A stretch of DNA of 64,000 bases from Niveispirillum sp. (GCF_017996735.1 NZ_JAGOGJ010000007.1:1-64000); one strand, 5' to 3'. Counted from the first letter of the stretch, positions 50,301 to 61,170 are shown. Made by a program: numbers and translations. The notes: generated from the sequence alone by a model not told the origin.

Positions 50301-50633
50301 ATGGCCGGGTGGAAAGCTGACCGGCGCGATGGTCCGGTAACCGCGCTTGCGGATATTTTCGATATAGGCGGGCTGACTGGCGCTGTCACCCAGGGCGCGG
50401 CGGAGCTGCGCCACCGCCTTGTGTACCTGATTTTCCCCCACCGCGATGCCGTCCCAGCACAGATGCAGCAGGTCGTCGGCGCTCAGGATGCTGCCGGCGC
50501 GGTGACACAGGGCCGACAGCACATCCATGGCCCGCGGCTCCACCTGGGTTTCCAGCGCATCGGACAGATGCCGCAGGGTGCAGGACCGCATATCGACCTG
50601 CCATTCGCCAAACTGGAAACGTTCGCTTTTCAA
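47322..50633 (-). CDS. Winged-helix, STAND-type NTPase and TPR-repeat membrane protein
   Basis: The 1103-residue protein combines four parts. An OmpR/CadC-type winged helix lies at about 5-105 (EPRAMDVLSALCHRAG, VHKAVAQLRRALGDSA, ENIRKRGYRTIAPV). An nSTAND-like NTPase starts near 125 (YVGLNPFGPGHASVFFGRD) with Walker A GPSGSGKTS at 169-177 and a Walker B-like FALFIDRLEVLF. A predicted membrane helix sits near 584-604. A long TPR-like helical region runs from about 640 to the end. STAND proteins are ATP-driven switches that oligomerise upon sensing. A DNA-binding head plus a membrane helix recalls CadC-like one-component sensors. The start is a TTG at 50633, kept because the HTH begins directly after it. 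It is coupled to the small gene downstream. Confidence 0.88.
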   Translation of the reverse strand: MKSERFQFGEWQVDMRSCTLRHLSDALETQVEPRAMDVLSALCHRAGSILSADDLLHLCWDGIAVGENQVHKAVAQLRRALGDSASQPAYIENIRKRGYRTIAPVSFPPGHALAPPTDLWSRQSPYVGLNPFGPGHASVFFGRDVALARLGAALAARTAAGRPFVLVLGPSGSGKTSLVQAGMLPALLQGGGPLRVAAAAGLDLGDAGGLPLPTALGGALLDLEIEGQPIFAGQNAETLGRVLTGGEDGRNPMPSITDPAAAGQRFALFIDRLEVLFSGGADGAGPRARFLSALDRLARSGQFVIIAACRNDFYPDLAREPVLMEGKSDGGHVDLSPPARAEIMQMIRLPAQVADLRFGIDPETGTRLDDMLCDGVAENPDALPLLQYTLEQLYQQRSPARELTITAYRALGGIDGAIGRRADAILAGLPPAAQAALPRIFSLIVAVGGGDGAARGLRAPWSALSGPDERRLVQTFVDERLFVSLVHATEPVFGVAHEALLRQWPRAVAWIAEHHQALRIRTRLEGETQQWLADGRRADRLLRKGRPLAEAMELLTARTVPLSAEVTALINASARQARRADRLRLGAVAGFALVALVAVAMGFQARQAETLAAQRREEAEGLVDFMLGDLTEKLQPLAKLDLLDGVAQKAMAYLTAEDPGRVPGPLRLRQAKALLTLADVNRSRGNVDAALTALGRAELLLLANRAESGADGDLLKQLGAIAFWFGQIAYDQGKLPEAASQLARYRDYSQEMVRLAPDDVDAWLELSYALSSLGSLKLRRDEITDAAADFELSLELKRRAMRERPDDRALAAGLANGLSWLANARAQAGRLGEAADLYDQQRQVLETLRTAEPNTLGWSYRLALAHRLKGALLAAQGHSADAITTLNLAMRQIGECLAKEPANKLWRADEAEIGLLTARLYLANENTGPASDIVKPILAGLEKSVQTDPADDAQLRLLGQARLLNAQILLRRGDLSGAANAIGPAEAVARSIAQSVNRQGQKDKMRSVLLSNTLLARAAIETAGGRAEAAKTTCLEAADNLRSVAENSRDYRILDPWVRANRCGGAQQAAEGGQRVLDQIGYRDADYLRTHSSQPNQQEGTVR

Positions 50634-50714
50634 GGTTGGTCCCGCTGATCATGACGGATATGCAACTTCTTATAGTGTCTATCCAGGCAGGGCATCAAAT
50701 AATGGTTTTGTTCC

Positions 50715-50731
50715 TGGCACGGCACGTGCCA
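50715..50731. promoter_or_regulatory. Palindrome upstream of the STAND protein gene
   Basis: TGGCACG and CGTGCCA pair exactly around GCA. Outer CCTG/CAGG bases (50712 and 50735 region) extend the symmetry. The site lies about 82 bases upstream of the wHTH-STAND start and may be an autoregulatory operator for that protein's winged helix. Confidence 0.45.
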
Positions 50732-50984
50732 TCAGGATTTTGACGCATAGGACTTGATGCGGTTGCGCCGATGGTGGATGGGCGCTCACTATGGAAGACG
50801 GGTCTGGTCATATCCATCCCACTGATTACGTAGTAGTGTATCGAGGCGGATTTGTTCTCTGCTCGCGTCAGTGGGAGCAGGCGGTTAAGCAGCGCCCAAC
50901 GCTGTGACCGGCGGCCTGTGCGGCGGCCGGTAACCTGCGGCGATCCTGCCGGCCAGACGGTTTGTCCTTGGCCACGCGGCGTGG

Positions 50985-51076
50985 ATTGCAAATTCGCAAA
51001 ATTCGCAATGCACACCGGTCCCCTTCGCATTTCCACACCCATCCACGCCTTTCCAGGCCATGCTGAAATTTGCAAA
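50985..51076 (+). promoter_or_regulatory. Probable PccR-type sites upstream of pccB
   Basis: At 50985-51009 the sequence contains ATTGCAAA, TTCGCAAA and ATTCGCAAT in tandem. A perfect TTTGCAAA palindrome follows at 51069-51076, 45 bases before the pccB start. TTTGCAAA-type repeats are the recognition elements reported for ScfR/PccR proteins in Rhodobacter, and an ScfR gene is in this window. Binding here is inferred. Confidence 0.65.
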
Positions 51077-51121
51077 CTCCGCTCAACCTTCCATGAACCT
51101 TTCCCAAAGGGCGGATTTCCT

Positions 51122-52654
51122 ATGCAGGACGTGCTGGTACGGTTGGAGAAGATGCGGGCCGGTGCCCGTCAGGGCGGCGGCGAAAAGCGGATCGCGGGCC
51201 AGCATTCCAAGGGCAAGCTGACGGCGCGGGAGCGTATTGAAATCCTGCTGGATGAAGGCTCGTTCGAAGAATGGGACATGTTCGTCGAACATCGCTGCGC
51301 CGATTTCGGCATGGCGGAGCAGAAGGTGCCCGGCGACGGCGTGGTGACTGGACATGGCACCATCAATGGCCGTCTGGTCTTTGTCTTTTCCCAGGATTTC
51401 ACGGTGTTCGGCGGCTCCCTGTCGGAAGCGCATGCCGAGAAGATCTGCAAGATCATGGATCAGGCGATGAAGGTGGGTGCGCCCGTCATCGGCCTGAATG
51501 ACAGCGGCGGTGCCCGCATCCAGGAAGGTGTGGCCTCGCTCGGCGGTTATGCCGAAGTGTTCCAGCGCAATGTGCTGGCCTCTGGCGTCGTGCCGCAGAT
51601 CAGCCTGATCATGGGCCCGTGTGCCGGTGGTGCCGTGTACAGCCCGGCCATGACCGACTTCATCTTCATGGTGAAGGACAGCTCCTACATGTTCGTCACC
51701 GGCCCCGATGTGGTGAAGACGGTGACGCATGAGGTGGTGACGGCGGAGGAACTGGGGGGTGCTGTGACCCATACGGCCAAGTCCGGCGTTGCCGATCTGG
51801 CCTTTGAAAACGATGTGCAGGCGCTGCTGGAAACCCGCCGTCTGGTGGACTTCCTGCCCCTGTCCAACCGGGAGAAGCCGCCGTCGCGCCCCACGCACGA
51901 CACGGCGGACCGGCCGGAACTGTCGCTCGACACGCTGATCCCGGCCAATCCGAACAAGCCCTACGATATGAAGGAACTGATCCTGAAGATCGTGGACGAG
52001 GGCGATTTCTTCGAAATCCAGCCGGATTACGCGAAGAACATCATCACCGGCTTTGCCCGCATGCAGGGTTCCACCGTCGGTTTTGTGGCGAACCAGCCCA
52101 TGGTGCTGGCCGGCTGCCTGGATATTGACAGCGCCATCAAGGCGGCGCGCTTTGTCCGCTTCTGCGACGCGTTCAACATCCCCATCGTCACCCTGGTGGA
52201 TGTCCCCGGCTTCCTGCCCGGCACCAGCCAGGAATATAACGGCATCATCAAGCATGGCGCCAAGCTGCTGTTCGCCTATGCCGAGGCCACCGTGCCCAAG
52301 GTGACCCTGATCACCCGCAAGGCCTATGGCGGGGCCTATGACGTGATGGCGTCCAAGCATCTGCGCGGCGACGTGAATTATGCCTGGCCCACCGCCGAAA
52401 TCGCGGTGATGGGGCCGAAGGGTGCCGTGGAGATCATCTTCCGCGGTGATATCGGTGATCAGGCCAAGATCGAGGCGCGGACCGAGGAATATCGCCAGAA
52501 ATTCGCCAATCCCTTTGTGGCGGCGGGCCGTGGCTATATCGACGACGTCATCATGCCCCACAATACCCGCCGCCGCCTGTGCAAGGCGCTGTCGATGCTG
52601 AAGAACAAGCAGCTCCAGAACCCCTGGAAAAAGCACGATAATCTGCCGCTGTAA
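51122..52654 (+). CDS. pccB: Propionyl-CoA carboxylase beta subunit
   Basis: The 510-residue carboxyltransferase subunit moves CO2 from biotin to propionyl-CoA to give methylmalonyl-CoA. It shows the crotonase-fold halves typical of Pcc[56 protein letters not shown] in the N domain, and [18 protein letters not shown] and [16 protein letters not shown] in the C domain. Length fits the family. It opens the gene group pccB-pccA-small gene-mcm for propionate, odd-chain fatty acid and branched amino acid breakdown. Sites of the TTTGCAAA type lie upstream. A rearranged palindromic repeat separates it from pccA. Confidence 0.96.
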   Translation: MQDVLVRLEKMRAGARQGGGEKRIAGQHSKGKLTARERIEILLDEGSFEEWDMFVEHRCADFGMAEQKVPGDGVVTGHGTINGRLVFVFSQDFTVFGGSLSEAHAEKICKIMDQAMKVGAPVIGLNDSGGARIQEGVASLGGYAEVFQRNVLASGVVPQISLIMGPCAGGAVYSPAMTDFIFMVKDSSYMFVTGPDVVKTVTHEVVTAEELGGAVTHTAKSGVADLAFENDVQALLETRRLVDFLPLSNREKPPSRPTHDTADRPELSLDTLIPANPNKPYDMKELILKIVDEGDFFEIQPDYAKNIITGFARMQGSTVGFVANQPMVLAGCLDIDSAIKAARFVRFCDAFNIPIVTLVDVPGFLPGTSQEYNGIIKHGAKLLFAYAEATVPKVTLITRKAYGGAYDVMASKHLRGDVNYAWPTAEIAVMGPKGAVEIIFRGDIGDQAKIEARTEEYRQKFANPFVAAGRGYIDDVIMPHNTRRRLCKALSMLKNKQLQNPWKKHDNLPL

Positions 52655-52663
52655 CTCCATCTT

Positions 52664-52793
52664 CCCTCGCCCACGAACGGGGGAGAGGGAGGGGCTCGGG
52701 AGGGTGAGGGGAAAACGTTGCATATACCCTCACCCTCCCACCCGCTGACGCGGGCGGGCCCCTCTCTCTCCCGCTGATGCGGGAGAGGGCACG
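52664..52793. repeat. Large palindromic repeat, inside-out copy between pccB and pccA
   Basis: The halves of the repeat family are present but in swapped order. The right half (CCCTCGCCC, GGGAGAGGGAGGGG, GGGAGGGTGAGGGG) comes first, then the left half (CCCTCACCCTCCCACCCGC, GGGCCCCT). The adjacent GGGAGGGTGAGGG and CCCTCACCCTCCC arms (52690-52740) can pair into a stem in the pcc transcript. It may tune relative expression of pccB and pccA. Confidence 0.75.
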
Positions 52794-52821
52794 AAAGCGC
52801 CCGCCTCGGAGGCACACGCCC

Positions 52822-54822
<2,001 letters not shown>

Positions 54823-54849
54823 GCGTAACGGCAGGGGAATGATGGGCTC

Positions 54850-55275
54850 ATGCAACAGGCCACAAACATATTTCGGGTGATCTTGATGATCACCGTGGCC
54901 GGGGTGGGCTACATAATACTGCTCTTCCTGCTGTCGTCCCTGCTGCCCAGGCCGGAAGCCGGTTGGGCGGTGATGTTGCGGGATGCTGCGCTTAACCTGC
55001 TGCTGGCGTTTGGTCTCGGCATGGTGCAATGGCGGGCTAACTCCCGCCATCGCGATGCGATTGCCCTGGGGACCGGGGTCGCGCTCTCGTTGTTCTGGAT
55101 GGTGGGCAGCCTTCCGCTGCAACAACCGGCAACGATGGTGAAGCTGACGCTGCCGGATGCCCCGATAGCGTCGCACGGCGGTATTCCCGACGACCAGCCC
55201 CTGTATCCCTTTGCCATGATGCTGACCACCGTCGCTGGATTGGTGGCAACTTGGCGATGGCGGAGAATATCATGA
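54850..55275 (+). CDS. Small membrane protein between pccA and mcm
   Basis: The 141-residue protein has four predicted hydrophobic segments (FRVILMITVAGVGYIILLFL, AALNLLLAFGLGMVQW, AIALGTGVALSLFWMVGSL, FAMMLTTVAGLVAT) and a polar loop before the last (LPDAPIASHGGIPDDQPLYP). I recognise no family. It is in the same direction as pccA (27 bases upstream) and mcm (about 106 bases downstream), so it may be carried in the operon without a catabolic role. The coding frame is uninterrupted, but the ribosome site is weak. Confidence 0.6.
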   Translation: MQQATNIFRVILMITVAGVGYIILLFLLSSLLPRPEAGWAVMLRDAALNLLLAFGLGMVQWRANSRHRDAIALGTGVALSLFWMVGSLPLQQPATMVKLTLPDAPIASHGGIPDDQPLYPFAMMLTTVAGLVATWRWRRIS

Positions 55276-55381
55276 TGGCTCATCGCCATGTTCCGTGCGG
55301 CAACACGAATGCCGGCCACTGTCTGAGTCACACCGCTACAATCATGCGGAAATTTGAATTTGCCTCCCGCGGAGATCGCCC

Positions 55382-57538
55382 ATGACCACCCAGTTCCCGA
55401 CCAAGACCCTCGCCGACTGGGAAGCGCTCGCCGCCAAGGATGCCGGCAAGGATGCGCAACTCTCCGACCTGACCCGCACCACGGCAGAAGGTCTGGCGGT
55501 CAAGCCGCTCTACACGGCCGAGGACCTCGCCGATCTGGAGACGGTGGGCACCCTCCCCGGCTTCGCGCCCTTCACGCGTGGCCCCCGTGCCACCATGTAT
55601 GCGGTGAAGCCCTGGACCATCCGCCAATATGCGGGCTTCTCCACGGCGGAAGAGAGCAACCGCTTCTACCGCGCCAATCTGGCCGCAGGGCAAATGGGCC
55701 TGTCGGTGGCCTTCGATCTGGCCACCCATCGCGGCTATGACAGCGACCATCCCCGCGTCGTGGGTGATGTCGGCAAGGCCGGCGTGGCGATCGACAGCGT
55801 CGAGGATATGAAGATCCTGTTCGACGGCATCCCGCTCGACAAGATGTCCGTCTCCATGACCATGAACGGCGCCGTTCTGCCCATCCTGGCCATGTATATC
55901 GTGGCCGGCGAGGAGCAGGGCGTCCCGACGGAGAAGCTGTCCGGGACCATTCAGAATGATATTCTGAAGGAGTTCATGGTCCGCAACACCTATATCTACC
56001 CGCCCGAACCCAGCATGCGGATCATCGCCGATATCATCGAATATACGGCGAATTTCATGCCCAAGTTCAACTCCATCTCCATCTCCGGCTATCATATGCA
56101 GGAGGCCGGCGCCACGGCGGTGCAGGAGCTGGCCTTCACCTTGGCCGACGGCATGGAATATGTCCGCGCCGCCCTGGCCAAGGGCCTGAACGTGGACAAG
56201 TTCGCCCCGCGCCTGTCCTTCTTCTTCGCCATCGGCATGGACTTCTTCATGGAAGTCGCCAAGCTGCGCGCCGCCCGCCTGTTGTGGGCCAAGCTGATGG
56301 ACAAGCATTTCCAGCCCAAGGATGCCCGTTCCCTTGCGCTCCGCACCCATTGCCAGACCTCGGGCGTGTCCTTGACCGAACAGGACCCCTACAACAACGT
56401 CATCCGCACGACGATCGAGGCGATGGCCGCCATCATGGGCGGCACGCAGAGCCTGCACACAAACAGCTTTGACGAGGCGCTGGGCCTGCCCACGCCGTTC
56501 AGCGCCCGCATCGCCCGCAATACACAGTTGATCATCGCCGAGGAAACCCGCATCCCGCATGTGGTCGATCCGCTGGGCGGCAGCTATTATGTCGAACACC
56601 TCACCGCCTCCCTGGCCGAGGCGGCGGAAAAGCTGATCGATCAGGTCGAGGAAATGGGCGGCATGACCAAGGCCGTGGAAAGCGGCCTGCCCAAGCTGAT
56701 GATCGAGGAAGCCGCCGCACGGCGTCAGGCCCGCATCGACCGGGGCGAGGAAGTGATCGTCGGCGTCAACAAGTACCGTCCGCAGAACCCGGAAAAGGTG
56801 GACGTTCTCGACATCGACAACACCGCCGTGCGCGAGGCCCAGGTCGCCCTGTTGCAACGCATCCGGGCCACCCGAGACGATGCCAAGGTGAAGGAAACCC
56901 TGGCCGCCCTGACCCAGGCCGCGCGGGAGAAGTCCGGCAACCTGCTGGCCCTGGCGGTGGATGCCGCCCGCGCCCGCGCCACCGTTGGAGAGATTTCCGA
57001 CGCCATGGAAGAAGTCTTCACGCGCCACCGCGCCACCATCCGTTCCGTCTCCGGTGTCTATGGTGCCGCTTATGAGGGCGATGCCGGCTTCCAGCAGATC
57101 CAGAAGGACGTGGCCAGCTTCGCCGAGACGGAGGGCCGCCGCCCCCGCATGCTGGTGGTGAAGATGGGCCAGGACGGCCATGACCGCGGCGCCAAGGTCA
57201 TCGCCACCGCCTTTGCCGATATCGGCTTTGACGTCGATGTCGGCGCCCTGTTCCAGACCCCGGAAGAGGCCGCCCGCCAGGCCATCGAAAACGACGTGCA
57301 TGTCGTGGGCGTCTCCAGCCTGGCCGCCGGCCATAAGACGCTGGTTCCGCAACTGGCCGCCGCGCTGAAGGAGCAGGGGGCCGGTGACATCCTGATCGTC
57401 TGCGGCGGCGTCATCCCGCCCCAGGATTACGAATTCCTGCTGAATGCCGGTGCGTCGGCCATTTACGGCCCCGGAACGAACATTCCCAAGGCTGCTGCCG
57501 AGATCATGTCCATGATCCGCGCCAAACGCGGCGCCTGA
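55382..57538 (+). CDS. mcm: Methylmalonyl-CoA mutase (single-chain, B12-dependent)
   Basis: The 718-residue enzyme interconverts (R)-methylmalonyl-CoA and succinyl-CoA with adenosylcobalamin. The N-terminal TIM-barrel contains [38 protein letters not shown] and [19 protein letters not shown]. The C-terminal cobalamin domain carries the DxHxxG motif in [11 protein letters not shown], then [13 protein letters not shown] and [25 protein letters not shown] precedes the ATG. It completes the propionyl-CoA route from pccBA to the TCA cycle. No MeaB chaperone or epimerase is in the window. Confidence 0.96.
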   Translation: MTTQFPTKTLADWEALAAKDAGKDAQLSDLTRTTAEGLAVKPLYTAEDLADLETVGTLPGFAPFTRGPRATMYAVKPWTIRQYAGFSTAEESNRFYRANLAAGQMGLSVAFDLATHRGYDSDHPRVVGDVGKAGVAIDSVEDMKILFDGIPLDKMSVSMTMNGAVLPILAMYIVAGEEQGVPTEKLSGTIQNDILKEFMVRNTYIYPPEPSMRIIADIIEYTANFMPKFNSISISGYHMQEAGATAVQELAFTLADGMEYVRAALAKGLNVDKFAPRLSFFFAIGMDFFMEVAKLRAARLLWAKLMDKHFQPKDARSLALRTHCQTSGVSLTEQDPYNNVIRTTIEAMAAIMGGTQSLHTNSFDEALGLPTPFSARIARNTQLIIAEETRIPHVVDPLGGSYYVEHLTASLAEAAEKLIDQVEEMGGMTKAVESGLPKLMIEEAAARRQARIDRGEEVIVGVNKYRPQNPEKVDVLDIDNTAVREAQVALLQRIRATRDDAKVKETLAALTQAAREKSGNLLALAVDAARARATVGEISDAMEEVFTRHRATIRSVSGVYGAAYEGDAGFQQIQKDVASFAETEGRRPRMLVVKMGQDGHDRGAKVIATAFADIGFDVDVGALFQTPEEAARQAIENDVHVVGVSSLAAGHKTLVPQLAAALKEQGAGDILIVCGGVIPPQDYEFLLNAGASAIYGPGTNIPKAAAEIMSMIRAKRGA

Positions 57539-57554
57539 CCTTCACTTCACCCCC

Positions 57555-57583
57555 GCGCCCCCTCCACAAGAGGGGAGAGGGCG
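57555..57583. terminator. GC-rich stem between mcm and glk
   Basis: GCGCCCCCTCC and GGGGAGAGGGCGC form a stem with mismatches around ACAAGA between convergent genes. The bases and surrounding CCGTCAGGGCC hairpin resemble a degraded member of the large palindromic repeat family (copies at 4841, 10220, 35956, 52664). It is a probable bidirectional terminator. Confidence 0.5.
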
Positions 57584-57630
57584 CGGCCCCGGCCCGTCAG
57601 GGCCAGGAAAGGGCAGGGAGTTGAATGCCG

Positions 57631-58602
57631 TTACTTCCCCACCCGCCGGACATGGGCGGCCAGACCCAGGAAGGCGGGGTAGGGGTGGGTGACGACATAG
57701 GTGGGGATGGGCCCCAGGAAGGCGCGCATGCGGCCCTTTTCCACGAACCGCTTGCGGAAGCGGCTATGGGTGAACCAGGTCAGGAAGCGGGGAATGATGC
57801 CGCCGGCGATGAAGACGCCGCCGCGTGAGCCCAGCGACAGGGCCAGATTGCCGGCCACGGCGCCCAGCATGGCGCAGAACATGTCCAGCGCCTCCACACA
57901 GATGGCGTCGCGCTTGCCCACGGCGCGGTCGGAAATCTCGGCGGCGGTCAGCTTTTCCGGCTCCACCCCGTCCAGGAAGCAGAGCGTTTCATAAAGGTTG
58001 ACGAGGCCGGGGCCGCAAACCAGCCGTTCGGCCGAGACATGTTCGAACTGTTTGCGCAATTGCGACAGGACGGCACTTTCGCGATCGGTGATGGGGGCCA
58101 TGGTGACATGCCCGCCCTCTGTTGCCAGGGCCGTGAAATGACCGGCGCTGTCGGGCACCAGGGCCGAAACGCCCAGGCCCGAACCCGGCCCCAGAACCGC
58201 GATGGGAGAGCCGGCGACCGGGTCGCCATCGCCCACCTGGGTATAATCATCGGGCGTCAGTTCGGGGATGCCCAGCGCCACGGCGGTGAAATCATTGATC
58301 AGGTCCAGGCGCGCCAGACCCAGATCATGCGCCACGGCCTTGATGGAGAATTCCCAGGCCAGATTGGTCATGCGGATCAGGTCGCCCGTGACCGGGGAGG
58401 CGACGGCGAAGGTGGCGATTTGCACCTTGCCCACCAGATCCTGGATTTTCAGGTAGGTCAGCGCCGCATCCTGCAAGGTGGGATAGTCGGCGCAGCGCAG
58501 CACCTGTTCGTTATAGGGCGCACCGGTCGGCCCCACCAGGGCGAAGCGGGCATTGGTGCCGCCGATATCGGCGATCAGGAAGGGGGCGGTACCGTCGGTC
58601 AT
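57631..58602 (-). CDS. glk: Glucokinase
   Basis: The 323-residue ATP-dependent kinase phosphorylates glucose. It belongs to the Glk family by FLIADIGGTNARFALVG (phosphate-1 motif), the sugar-binding LINDFTAVALGIPE, VLGPGSGLGVSALV and TEGGHVTMAP (His-Glu region), and SRGGVFIAGGIIPRF. It lies downstream of gluP-like and lacI genes on the same strand, so uptake, regulation and phosphorylation of glucose are encoded together. Confidence 0.95.
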   Translation of the reverse strand: MTDGTAPFLIADIGGTNARFALVGPTGAPYNEQVLRCADYPTLQDAALTYLKIQDLVGKVQIATFAVASPVTGDLIRMTNLAWEFSIKAVAHDLGLARLDLINDFTAVALGIPELTPDDYTQVGDGDPVAGSPIAVLGPGSGLGVSALVPDSAGHFTALATEGGHVTMAPITDRESAVLSQLRKQFEHVSAERLVCGPGLVNLYETLCFLDGVEPEKLTAAEISDRAVGKRDAICVEALDMFCAMLGAVAGNLALSLGSRGGVFIAGGIIPRFLTWFTHSRFRKRFVEKGRMRAFLGPIPTYVVTHPYPAFLGLAAHVRRVGK

Positions 58603-58644
58603 GGGTGTCGTTCCAGGCGGGCGGAGAGGCGGTTTGGAAATGGG

Positions 58645-59730
58645 TCAGGCACTGCGCACGGGACGCAGCGCCGCACCGGGCTGGCCAGGGGCCGGGCCGG
58701 TGGACCCGCGGATGATCAGGGAATGGTCAAGCTGCCGGTGCGGCATGGGGTTTTCCCACACGCCCGCATCCTTGCGCTTGATCAGTTCCAGCAGAATATC
58801 GGCGGCGGCTTCGGCCATCTGGATCACGGGCTGGCGAATGGTCACCAATTGCGGCCAGACCATGCTGGCGATGGGCATGTCGTCGAAACCGACCACGGAA
58901 AGCTGTTCGGGCACGGTGATGCCCATGCCATGCGCCACCGCCAGGGTGGCGGCGGCCATTTCGTCATTCGATGCCAGGATGGCGGTGGGCCGGTCGGCCC
59001 GTTCCAGCAGCCGCGTGGCGGCCGGCAGGGCAGCGCTATAGTTGAATTCCCCGATCTCGATCAGGTCGGGCATGGGGGCCAGACCATGGTCGGCCAGCGC
59101 CTCGCAAAAGCCGGCATAGCGCAGGCGGGTGGCGGCATGCTGCGCCTTGCCCTTGATGAAGCCGATGCGCCGGTGGCCCAGATTGATCAGATGCTCGGTC
59201 AGGTCGCGCGTCGCCTTCCATTCATCGATGCGCACGATGGGCGAGGTGTCGATATCCCGGTCGGGCGCGATGCGCACATAAGGCACGCCGGCCCGTTGCA
59301 GCACATTCAGCACGATGGGATTGTCGGTGACGGGCGGGGTCAGGACCACGCCGGCCATACGCACCTGATTGACCAGGGCGGCGGCGCGTTCCTCCACATC
59401 CGGGGCGTTATAGGCGATTTCCTCGATCAGCAGATGATAACCGGCGGCGCGGCAGCGGTTCAGCATGCCCAACTGAATGTCGTGCGTGTACTGGCCGCCG
59501 GTATCGCCATAAAAATGGCCGATCAGGAAAGAGCGTTCGCCGGCCAGACTGCGCGCCGACAGCGAGGGCTGATAGCCAAGCTGCGTGATGGCCGCCTGCA
59601 CCCGCTGGCGCACCACGTCGCGGACATTCGGTTCCTTGTTCATCACGCGGCTGACGGTCTTGATCGACACCTCGGCCAGGGCCGCGACGTCGTTGATCGT
59701 CGGCTTGCGATGCGACTGCGCCATTTTCAC
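58645..59730 (-). CDS. LacI-family transcriptional regulator
   Basis: The 361-residue repressor has an N-terminal LacI HTH (PTINDVAALAEVSIKTVSRV, hinge region LSARSLAGERS). A periplasmic-binding-like domain follows (IGHFYGDTGGQYTHDIQLGM, FKGKAQHAATRLRYAGF-like, VGFDDMPIASMVWPQLVTIR). It lies between the transporter and glk on the same strand. TGACAACGCT sites upstream of the transporter and before the last gene of the window are candidate operators. The start may be GTG at 59730, six bases after GGGAG, or ATG at 59724. Confidence 0.93.
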   Translation of the reverse strand: MKMAQSHRKPTINDVAALAEVSIKTVSRVMNKEPNVRDVVRQRVQAAITQLGYQPSLSARSLAGERSFLIGHFYGDTGGQYTHDIQLGMLNRCRAAGYHLLIEEIAYNAPDVEERAAALVNQVRMAGVVLTPPVTDNPIVLNVLQRAGVPYVRIAPDRDIDTSPIVRIDEWKATRDLTEHLINLGHRRIGFIKGKAQHAATRLRYAGFCEALADHGLAPMPDLIEIGEFNYSAALPAATRLLERADRPTAILASNDEMAAATLAVAHGMGITVPEQLSVVGFDDMPIASMVWPQLVTIRQPVIQMAEAAADILLELIKRKDAGVWENPMPHRQLDHSLIIRGSTGPAPGQPGAALRPVRSA

Positions 59731-59847
59731 TGAATCTCCCGGTTTGACCGGTGTAATTGTCTGCCTATTCGATTGCCGGGTCCACCATCAAAAGCCGCAA
59801 AAGTGGCGGAACCATGCGGGTTCCGCCACGAAAACGGCCCCGACCCG

Positions 59848-61125
59848 TCAGCGGATGCGGCCGTAGCCGTTTTCCAGCGAACCGTTGGTGCATTTCAGGC
59901 CGAAAGCCACGATCACCAGATAGCAGACCACCGGCACGATCATCGAGATATGCAGGTTGGTGGCATCGGCGAACAGGCCTGTCAGCACCGGCACCACGGC
60001 CCCACCGACGATGGACAGGCAGAGCAGGCCCGACGCGGCCGGCGTCTGGTCATCCATGTCCTTCACCGAGAGCGAGAAGATGGTGGGGAACATGATGGAG
60101 TTGAACAGACCGATGGCGATGGCACTGTAGGCCGACAGCGGGCCGGTGGTGAAACCGGAGATGGCAGCCAGCACGGTGGTCATGATGGCGCAGAAGGCCA
60201 GCACACGGGACGGCGCGATCTTCGACATGGCGGCAGAGCCGATGAAGCGGCCGACCATGGCCCCGCCCCAATAGAAGGCCAGATACTTGGTCGCCTGTTC
60301 TTCGGTCAGGCCCAGCGTGCTTTCCAGGCCCAGATAGTTGATCATCAGCGAGCCAATGGCCACTTCCGCACCGACATAGACAAAAATGCACAGCGCGCCG
60401 AAGGCCAGACGCGGATTTTCCGTCAGCGACGGCATGTGCCAATGGGCCGTTTCCCGGCGCACCACCTTTTCCTTGCCGCGCAGCGTCCAGAACAGGGCGG
60501 CCACGGCGAACATCATGCCGGCCAGCACGATGCAGGGCGTTTCCAGAACGCGCAACATGGTGGTGGCAGAGCCTTCGCCGGCGGGCACAACCTCTGTCAC
60601 CGCGTCGAAGATGATGGCGCCGGCCAGCAGCGGGCCGATGAAGGTGGCGACCGAATTGAAGGCCTGCGCCAGGGTCAGGCGCTGCGGTGCAGTTTCCGGC
60701 GAGCCCAGGCCCGAGGTAAGCGGGTTCATCACCACCTGGATCATCGTCACGCCGGTGGCGATGATGAACAGGGCCAGCAGAAACACCCAATATTGCGCAA
60801 TCTCGATCGCGGGCACGAACAGCAGGATGCCCAGACCGACGGTGACGAAGCCGACAATGGCGCCGCGCAGATAGCCCAGACGGTCAAGCACGCGGCTGGC
60901 CGGCAGGGAGATCAGGAAATAAGCCAGGAAGTAGCAGAACTGCGTCAGCATCGCCTCGGCATAGCCCAGGCTGAAGGCCGCCTTGAACTTCGCCACCAGC
61001 GGGTCGACCAGAACGGTCACAAAACCCACGACGAAGAACAGCATGAAGGTGAAAGGCAGCATCGAACGGGCCACCGGGAACGTGCTGTCCCCCCCGGATG
61101 CGGCAATAGGACCGGACTGCGCCAA
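59848..61125 (-). CDS. FucP/GluP-type sugar:proton symporter (MFS)
   Basis: The 425-residue transporter has 12 membrane helices in the FucP/GluP pattern: MLPFTFMLFFVVGFVTVLVD, LTQFCYFLAYFLISLPASR, and the second half FYWGGAMVGRFIGSAAMSKI. This subfamily takes up glucose, galactose, fucose or related sugars. The likely start is TTG at 61125, five bases after GGGGAGG; the frame is open farther upstream but without helix features. It heads a transcript with lacI and glk. An operator-like TGACAACGCTGTCGACA lies 46 bases upstream, shared with a divergent transporter. Confidence 0.9.
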   Translation of the reverse strand: MAQSGPIAASGGDSTFPVARSMLPFTFMLFFVVGFVTVLVDPLVAKFKAAFSLGYAEAMLTQFCYFLAYFLISLPASRVLDRLGYLRGAIVGFVTVGLGILLFVPAIEIAQYWVFLLALFIIATGVTMIQVVMNPLTSGLGSPETAPQRLTLAQAFNSVATFIGPLLAGAIIFDAVTEVVPAGEGSATTMLRVLETPCIVLAGMMFAVAALFWTLRGKEKVVRRETAHWHMPSLTENPRLAFGALCIFVYVGAEVAIGSLMINYLGLESTLGLTEEQATKYLAFYWGGAMVGRFIGSAAMSKIAPSRVLAFCAIMTTVLAAISGFTTGPLSAYSAIAIGLFNSIMFPTIFSLSVKDMDDQTPAASGLLCLSIVGGAVVPVLTGLFADATNLHISMIVPVVCYLVIVAFGLKCTNGSLENGYGRIR

Positions 61126-61170
61126 GGCGACCTCCCCATATTTTGCTTTGTCCCGACATGTCGCAGAAAT

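Larger units (their letters stand above)
50634..51121. other. Divergent intergenic region between STAND protein gene and pccB
   Basis: This 488-base stretch contains no convincing gene; open frames lack ribosome sites and homology. It holds a palindrome TGGCACG-GCA-CGTGCCA (50715-50731) about 80 bases upstream of the STAND start. It also holds TTTGCAAA-like repeats near 50985-51076 and presumably both divergent promoters. The pcc side is AT-enriched around the repeats. Confidence 0.55.

Noticed and set aside
50695..51075. Minus-strand frame in the STAND-pccB gap
   Set aside because: There is no ribosome site or homology, and it overlaps the TTTGCAAA-type sites.
58039..59733. Plus-strand frame opposite glk and lacI
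   Set aside because: It spans two well-supported genes on the other strand and has no recognisable domain.
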